From positions 558,001 to 622,000 of the forward strand of contig JACKQL020000006.1 of the NCBI GenBank assembly GCA_018296165.2: a DNA stretch of 64,000 bases, given 5' to 3'. Source of the stretch: Termitomyces sp. T153. Taxonomy: Eukaryota; Basidiomycota; Agaricomycetes; Agaricales; Lyophyllaceae. The notes under the pieces are model-generated. The model did no database searches. It was not told where the DNA came from and saw only the letters and a list, made by a program, of their open reading frames with translations. Of the stretch, positions 58,519 to 64,000 are shown piece after piece (positions within the stretch are counted from its first letter, which is position 1; each line of letters opens with the position of its first letter). The position numbers and the translations under genes were made by a program.

Positions 58519-60578
58519 ATGATGTTTAACAGCGAACAGGACCATCGAGATGGTTACTTTGATGCTGAGAACCTTAGGGCTATCGACCGTCGACGCCGCG
58601 CTGCCCTGCAAGAAATAGATCAAGCTCCATTCACGTACGTCTCTTGGCCTCTATCGAGGTCGCAATTTGCTTACGTGCTCCAGCTGGTTCCATGCCAAGG
58701 TCTGTTTGATTGCTGGTGCTGGCTTTTTTACTGATGCGCAAGTACCATCTGGCTCTCTCTTTGGAAGATATAATATATTAAAGGCATCTTAGCTATGATC
58801 TCTTTGCCATTACCCTTGCTTCGGTCATGTTAGGCTACGTCTACGGCGCAGGTCAACTACCTCCTTCCCTGCTTCCTATGATGAGCTGTTGAATCTGTGT
58901 TCATTAGGTTCCCCTTCCAACGATGGCCGAATGTTGAGTTCGAACCAGGATCTTGGTATCAAAGTTGCCACCCCCGTTGGCAATCTCGTCGGGCAGCTTC
59001 TTTTTGGTTGGTTAGCCGATATACTGGGTCGTAAAAGGATGTGTGCGTCTCATCTATCTTTCCGCTCACATAAAGCTCGACGAACATCCAGACGGCATTG
59101 AGTTAATGATCATTATTATTGCCACCTTCGCCCAAGCTCTAGCTGGCGATGGTCATTCTATTGGCATCATTGGTGTTCTCATTGTCTGGCGTTTCCTCGT
59201 AAGTACGCGATCTGGCGATCTGTCCTGCACTAAACATCGGACTTAGCTTGGAATTGGCATTGGTGGTGATTATCCACTCTCCGCCATCATAACCTCCGAG
59301 TTCGCTTCCGTTCGCATTCGTGGACGCATGATCAATGCTGTATTTGCCATGCAGGGTTGGGGTTATCTCAGTACGTACTTTCACATCCTTGGACTAGCAC
59401 CAGGATAAGGACTCTGATCCTCTCCAGCTGCTACCCTTGTTGCCTTCATAATTATCACTGCTTATAAGACATCCATCCTCGGCGACCCCAGCATCGACAA
59501 CCCAGTCCATGTTGATGAAATTTGGCGTATTCTCATCGGACTTGGTTGCGTGCCCGGGTGTATTGCTCTCTACTTTCGACTCACCATCCCCGAGACTCCT
59601 CGTTTCACTATGGATATTGAGCGCAACATCCAGCAAGCCTCTGATGACATCAAGAACGTTATCGCTACCGGTGACTCCACTATTGGCTCAGATAGGCTTG
59701 GCTACCGCTTCTATACTCGTAAGGCTAGTTGGTCCGATTTCTTGGCTTACTTCGGCCAGTGGAAGAACGGTAGGACTCTTCTTGGGACGGCGTGGAGTTG
59801 GTTTGTCGTCGACATCGCCTTCTACGGATTGACATTCAACCAGCCCATGGTGCTCAAAACACTTAATCTTAATGCTACCTCTACCACGGGTACCACAGGC
59901 ACTCAGCTCGTTTATGACAATTTGAGGCATCTATGCATCGGTAACTTGATCTTCTGTGCTGGCGGCTTGCTTCCTGGTTGTTACTTCACCTTTCTCTTCG
60001 TTGACTCATGGGGACGCAAACCAATTCAACTCATGGGTTTTACTCTTCTTACCATTTTGTTCATCGCCATTGGTATGTACTCATGCTAACGTTCTCGCTA
60101 TGCCCGTATCTCTCACCATGACTCACCGCAATCATTCAGGCTTCGGTTTTGACAGGCTTAGTGCTACCGAGCCAGCAAAAAAGGGGTTTGTTGTCCTCTA
60201 CTGCTTCATTAATTTTTTTCAAAACTTTGGTCCAAATACCACAACGTTCATGGTGCCCGGCGAAGTCTTTCCCACGCGTTATCGTGCAACCGCACATGGT
60301 ATATCTGCTGCCTGTGGAAAGCTTGGAGCCATAATCGCTCAAGTTGGTTTTGCCAAGCTGAATGTTATGATGGGAATTAAGCATATGTGTGTATCATTAT
60401 CCTTGTGTATCTTAACTGGTAGCCAGCATCTGATGGATCTTTCAACCGCAGTTTGGATATTTTTGCTTTCTTCACGTTTACTGGCATTTTCTCAACCCTT
60501 CTCCTTCCCGAGACGAAGGGATTGAGTCTGGAACAGCTTTCCAACGAAAACCAAGAATACTTTAGTAGAGGTAACTAG
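58519..60578 (+). CDS. PHO84-type inorganic phosphate:H+ symporter (MFS)
   Basis: Nine exons join in frame to 538 codons including stop: 58519-58634, 58684-58737, 58793-58851, 58908-59042, 59092-59198, 59247-59370, 59428-60072, 60140-60386 and 60452-60578. Visible motifs: [20 protein letters not shown] (TM1), [20 protein letters not shown], the MFS loop [33 protein letters not shown] [46 protein letters not shown] and [13 protein letters not shown]. The length fits the PHS subfamily (about 520-590 residues, 12 helices). It imports phosphate at the plasma membrane. The second intron (58738-58792) uses a GC donor (GCAAGT). ATG 58522 is an alternative start with better context. Upstream lies a Helitron end. 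Confidence 0.93.
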
Positions 60579-62897
60579 ATAGGATTCTTGTCATTTTATG
60601 GTACTGAGATGCTATGCCCAGGTCTTGTGAGGACCATACAAAACAGAGACAAGACGGAAACTCTTAATTCAGCTAGCACATTGTGAAGATAGCGTGTCAC
60701 CTTTCTTTTTGAGCCGTCATTCCGTTTCCCATTCTTTACAATTTCTTGCCAAAAAGGCAGCATCATCTGATGTCTCGCGCTCATTTCCCTATGTTCTTTC
60801 AGCCCTTCGTAACTTGGCCTTTACATTGCAATCCACATACCGCCCTTCGCCAACGCCCATGATCGCCGCGATTGACCAAGTTGATTTCAATGGCGACCAC
60901 AAGGTTGACCCATGACACTATATCGGAAAGTTCCTGTCCCTTACCGCGAAACCAGCACTGCCATCGTCCCCACTGAAGAATATGCCATCCACTCTAGATT
61001 TCCTGCCCTATCACCGCCATCAACCTTCTATCTGTAACGTACATCTATGTTTATCCCAAACTAGTAACTTCCTAGGGATGTTCACGACCTCGGGTGGCCA
61101 AAATCTTCTCTTGACGAGGAATTGGATCCGTGGACACCGTTGATTATGTTATTTTCTTAATTCTCACTTTCCAAGTCTCATCTTCGAGTTTTCTTCGAGG
61201 TCTGTGTCACTAGTATACTACTTATTCTAGACAACATCTTTTATTAGGTATACTACTTATTCTAGACAACATCTTTCATTAGGTATACTACTTATTCTAG
61301 ACAACATCTTTCATTAGGTATACTACTTATTCTAGACAACATCTTTCATTAGGTATACTACTTATTCTAGACAACATATTTCATTAGGCAGAAGTCCTAT
61401 GATATTATATGTTTCGAAAGGGTACGGGGTTCCTGTATCAGATAGCCTGATCTTGCTTTCATTGGCTTTCCATTTGATATGATATTCTAGAGACATATCC
61501 ACTTCCCCTTTTGGTACTAGTATTCACAGCTTGATCAAGGAATTACTCACACAACTTCTGCCGACATCACGAACATACGCCCAAAATACGGTGTGAAAGC
61601 AGACTCGATATAATTTTACGATTATTTACGAAGCCTACTCTTTGTACCGCCGTATTTCCTGCTCATATCTTGATGCTGACAAGATGTGCCGCAAGCAAGA
61701 TGAAAATCGAAGAGAATAAACGGATAAACCTCGGTATGTGTTTCTGAGAGGTGATACTTTCTCAACAATCAGTTACGCGTATCCTTTTACTCTGATCATG
61801 AAACGTTGGTAACAACAACGCAAGTCCGATTTGAAGACTCTCACACACATGTGTCCGTCTCTAAGGGGAGGAAAATGAAAGCATGGCAACTTCAAGAAGG
61901 AGTAACGGTGATGCTTTCTAATCAGAAGTCATATACAAGCTTCCCCAAAAGTAGGCTCAAATATCTATTATCTGAAGTCCTGCAGTGTTGCGATTCGAAG
62001 CCCGTCATACTTTTTTTTAGTCATCTCATGATGTTTGACTTCGATCACAATAAATCCACTGCTGTTCGATAGACGTGGCTTCGAAGTCAGGGATCTCATG
62101 ATGGATGCCAGGCACCCAGGTGATCAGTGATATATGTCAAGGACTTATACTTAGGAAGGAGGATTCAAAGTTGGGAGATACCAGCAGTCATATACATAGC
62201 ATCATAAAAATTCTACATGATCATTCGGACTCCTGGTCAGATATGCAGAATCTGATGTATGTACTACGCACAGCAATGAGAGCAGGTACATGACAGACAC
62301 ATATACTATCGCCGTATACCTAGTAAAGCTCTGTAGCTACTCTATCTAATGTTCCCCTCAAGTAACTTTCGAAATTTTGTATTCGTATTCGAGTGACTCG
62401 TAGGAAATGCATATCATAACACAACGAGGCTGAAGAATGAATACATCGACAGAGAGTCCTCAATAACAGGCGCCATATGCATGTGGGAAGCCGAAGGATA
62501 CTCAGGATTTCAGGCAGGCGAGGATCGGGTTGTCTTTAGACCGCGTCTGTCAGGGGGTATGGTTTTGGGAGCCTGGTGTACATTGAACCATATTAGTATT
62601 TCGCCACACCTTTCCTGGAACGATAGTTTCCATGCGCTGTGACGTGCTCGAACAACGAATTACAATTGCTTCATATGTAGTACTATACGACGATTTAACC
62701 TGGATGGCTGTAATCGGGCAAATGATAAATCAATAATAATTAAGTCTGGTGACAGACTGCCGTTTTAGACAGTACGCCACATGATTGAATAAAGGATACC
62801 TTACCAACAAGACGAGCGCTCGCATAGTCGTGGTCAACAATCACCGAACCACGGTCGCGGCATCATTCCCACGCCGTCACTCCAACTGCTGCTCATC
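60579..62897. other. Intergenic region without a recognised gene
   Basis: Host-type composition. Short frames at 60,694-60,915 and 61,806-62,072 have no recognisable content or intron support. It includes the 35-bp minisatellite at 61,214-61,388. The 3' UTR of the phosphate transporter and the promoter of the deacetylase must lie here. Confidence 0.5.
61214..61388. repeat. 35-bp minisatellite, five copies
   Basis: Units start at 61214, 61249, 61284, 61319 and 61354, each beginning tatactacttattctag. They differ at only one or two positions, so the array is recent or homogenised. It lies 636 bp after the transporter stop codon. Confidence 0.97.
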
Positions 62898-64000
62898 ATG
62901 TCCGGCGATGTCGCCCGCGCAGTCGCCTACGTCGTCTCCTCAGAGCTCATCGCGGCCTCCTCGCAACTTCCCTCCAACAAGAACCGCTCCTCGACCGTGC
63001 ACTCTCTGATCCACGCTTTCGGCCTCTCCAAGCGCGTCAAAGTCCTGCGCCCCCACCGCGCGTCGTACAAAGACCTCTGCGTCTACCACACACGTGAATA
63101 CCTCGACGCCGTTCTCTCTCCGCAGTCCTCCACCGACATCAACGAAGCCTTCGGCCTCGACTCCGACTGCCCGCCCTTCCCTCTCCTGCCTACCTACGTC
63201 TCCCTCGTCGCCGGTTGCGCACTGACCGCCGCCCAGGCGCTCATATCCAACACTGCACAGATCACGATATGCTGGGACGGCGGACGGCACCATGCACAGA
63301 AAGGCGAGGCTGCGGGATTTTGCTACGTCGCAGACTGTGTCCTCGCGCTGATGGCGCTCAAACGCGCTCCGCCACGCTCACCGGGAGAACATAAACCACG
63401 CACGATGTATATTGATCTAGACTTGCACTTTTCCGATGCCGTCTCTCAGGCATTCGCGTCGTCTTCCGCCTCAAGAGTTCCCCAGATCCTCGTAAGCTCA
63501 GGCTCAGTCATAATACTCACATGACCAACTAACCGCCTCAACCAACAGACTCTAAGCATCCACCACGCTTCACCCGGCTTCTACCCCGCCTCGCCCCTCT
63601 CCTCCCTACCAACCCCCACCGACCCTAGCTTCTCTCCATACACCCTCTCTCTCCCCCTTCACCCCGGCGCCTCCTCACACACCTACGCCCGCCTCCTGCC
63701 GATCCTCACGCGCCTCAAATCCACTTTTTCGCCCTCCTACATCGTCCTTCAATGCGGCGTCGACGCTCTCGCCGGCGATCCCTGTGGAATATCAAACTGG
63801 AGTTTAGAAGGTCTGAACGCGTTCGTGAGCGAGGTGCTGAGATGGAGGATACCGACGATGATGCTGGGTGGGGGAGGATACGATACGCCGAATGCTGCGA
63901 GGGCATGGACAAGTCTTACGGCGATCGCGCTTGGTGAGCCGTTGGCGCTCGATGCGCAAATTCCCGATCATAAGTTGTTTCCGCTGTATGCGCCGTCGTT
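62898..64000 (+). CDS. Class I histone deacetylase, HDAC8/Hos1-like (3' end outside window)
   Basis: Exon 1 is 62898-63491, intron 63492-63548, and exon 2 runs from 63549 past the window end (348 codons seen). Visible family blocks: SSTVHSLIHAFGLSKRVKVL, then ITICWDGGRHHAQKGEAAGF (paired catalytic His, residues about 133-134), YIDLDLHFSDAVSQAF (Asp and His zinc ligands), LSIHHASPGFYPAS, VLQCGVDALAGDP (third zinc-ligand Asp) and MLGGGGYDTPNAARAW (catalytic Tyr). It removes acetyl groups from lysines in histones or other proteins. The usual HHGDG run is HFSDA here. The start MSGDVARAV follows a host-type leader and has no upstream in-frame ATG that I could support. Confidence 0.92.

Noticed and set aside
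58197..58529. 110-codon plus frame just before the phosphate transporter
   Set aside because: It overlaps the transporter start, has no recognisable motif and occupies the promoter region.
60694..60915. 73-codon frame after the transporter
   Set aside because: No motif, no intron signals and low-complexity Ser/Leu content; probably 3' UTR or spacer.
61806..62072. 88-codon frame in the spacer before the deacetylase
   Set aside because: No recognisable domain or neighbouring exon; open by chance as far as can be judged.

Overview
The window is nuclear DNA of a filamentous basidiomycete, most likely an Agaricomycete with a TE-rich genome. The evidence is four host genes with many short introns (44-67 bp, GT-AG plus one GC-AG), and a transposon set typical of that class: chromodomain Ty3/Gypsy, Ty1/Copia, Tad1-like LINE, Helitron and KDZ transposase relics. 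I cannot name the species.

Layout. 1-10,950 is a graveyard of mobile elements: an LTR of a long-LTR family, a Gypsy 3' end, an unrecognised gene relic divergent from a truncated KDZ transposase, a cluster of tRNA-derived SINE-like copies, and a Helitron N-terminal piece. 11,030-16,964 is CpG-rich host DNA with an arrestin-domain gene (6 exons) and VPS16 (14 exons), both on +. About 17,000-58,074 is a 41-kb island of nested transposons. 58,075-64,000 is host DNA again: a PHO84-type phosphate transporter (9 exons), a 2.3-kb spacer with a 35-bp minisatellite, and the 5' part of a class I (HDAC8/Hos1-like) histone deacetylase that runs off the window.

The island can be dissected by 5-bp target-site duplications (TSDs) read directly from the sequence. 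A 7.6-kb LTR element (H, 23,426-30,994, TSD TTATC, two 1,136-bp LTRs, no recognisable pol) sits in an older LTR. A minus-strand Gypsy (E, 42,927-51,160, TSD GTATT) interrupts an unidentified ORF (G) and is itself interrupted by a plus-strand deletion derivative (F, 47,704-50,034, TSD GATAG). ORF G is also split by a solo LTR of the H family (37,561-39,856, TSD GCTTG), which holds a second, inverted solo LTR of the same family (38,460-39,590, TSD CATAG). Another solo LTR (18,070-18,580, TSD TGTTC) splits a Copia reverse transcriptase. The island ends on the right with a Helitron 3' end: a 58-bp minisatellite followed by a palindromic hairpin. The same terminus occurs inverted at 31,185-31,590, next to a LINE fragment.

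In the older elements CpG is nearly absent, and internal stops are mostly explained by C-to-T or G-to-A changes (CAG to TAG, TGG to TGA or TAG, catalytic Asp to Asn). The younger H-family LTRs and the host genes keep CpG. This fits methylation-linked or RIP-like decay of TEs. Arrestin, VPS16 and a PHO84-type permease all relate to membrane-protein trafficking in other fungi, but nothing here shows that they act together.
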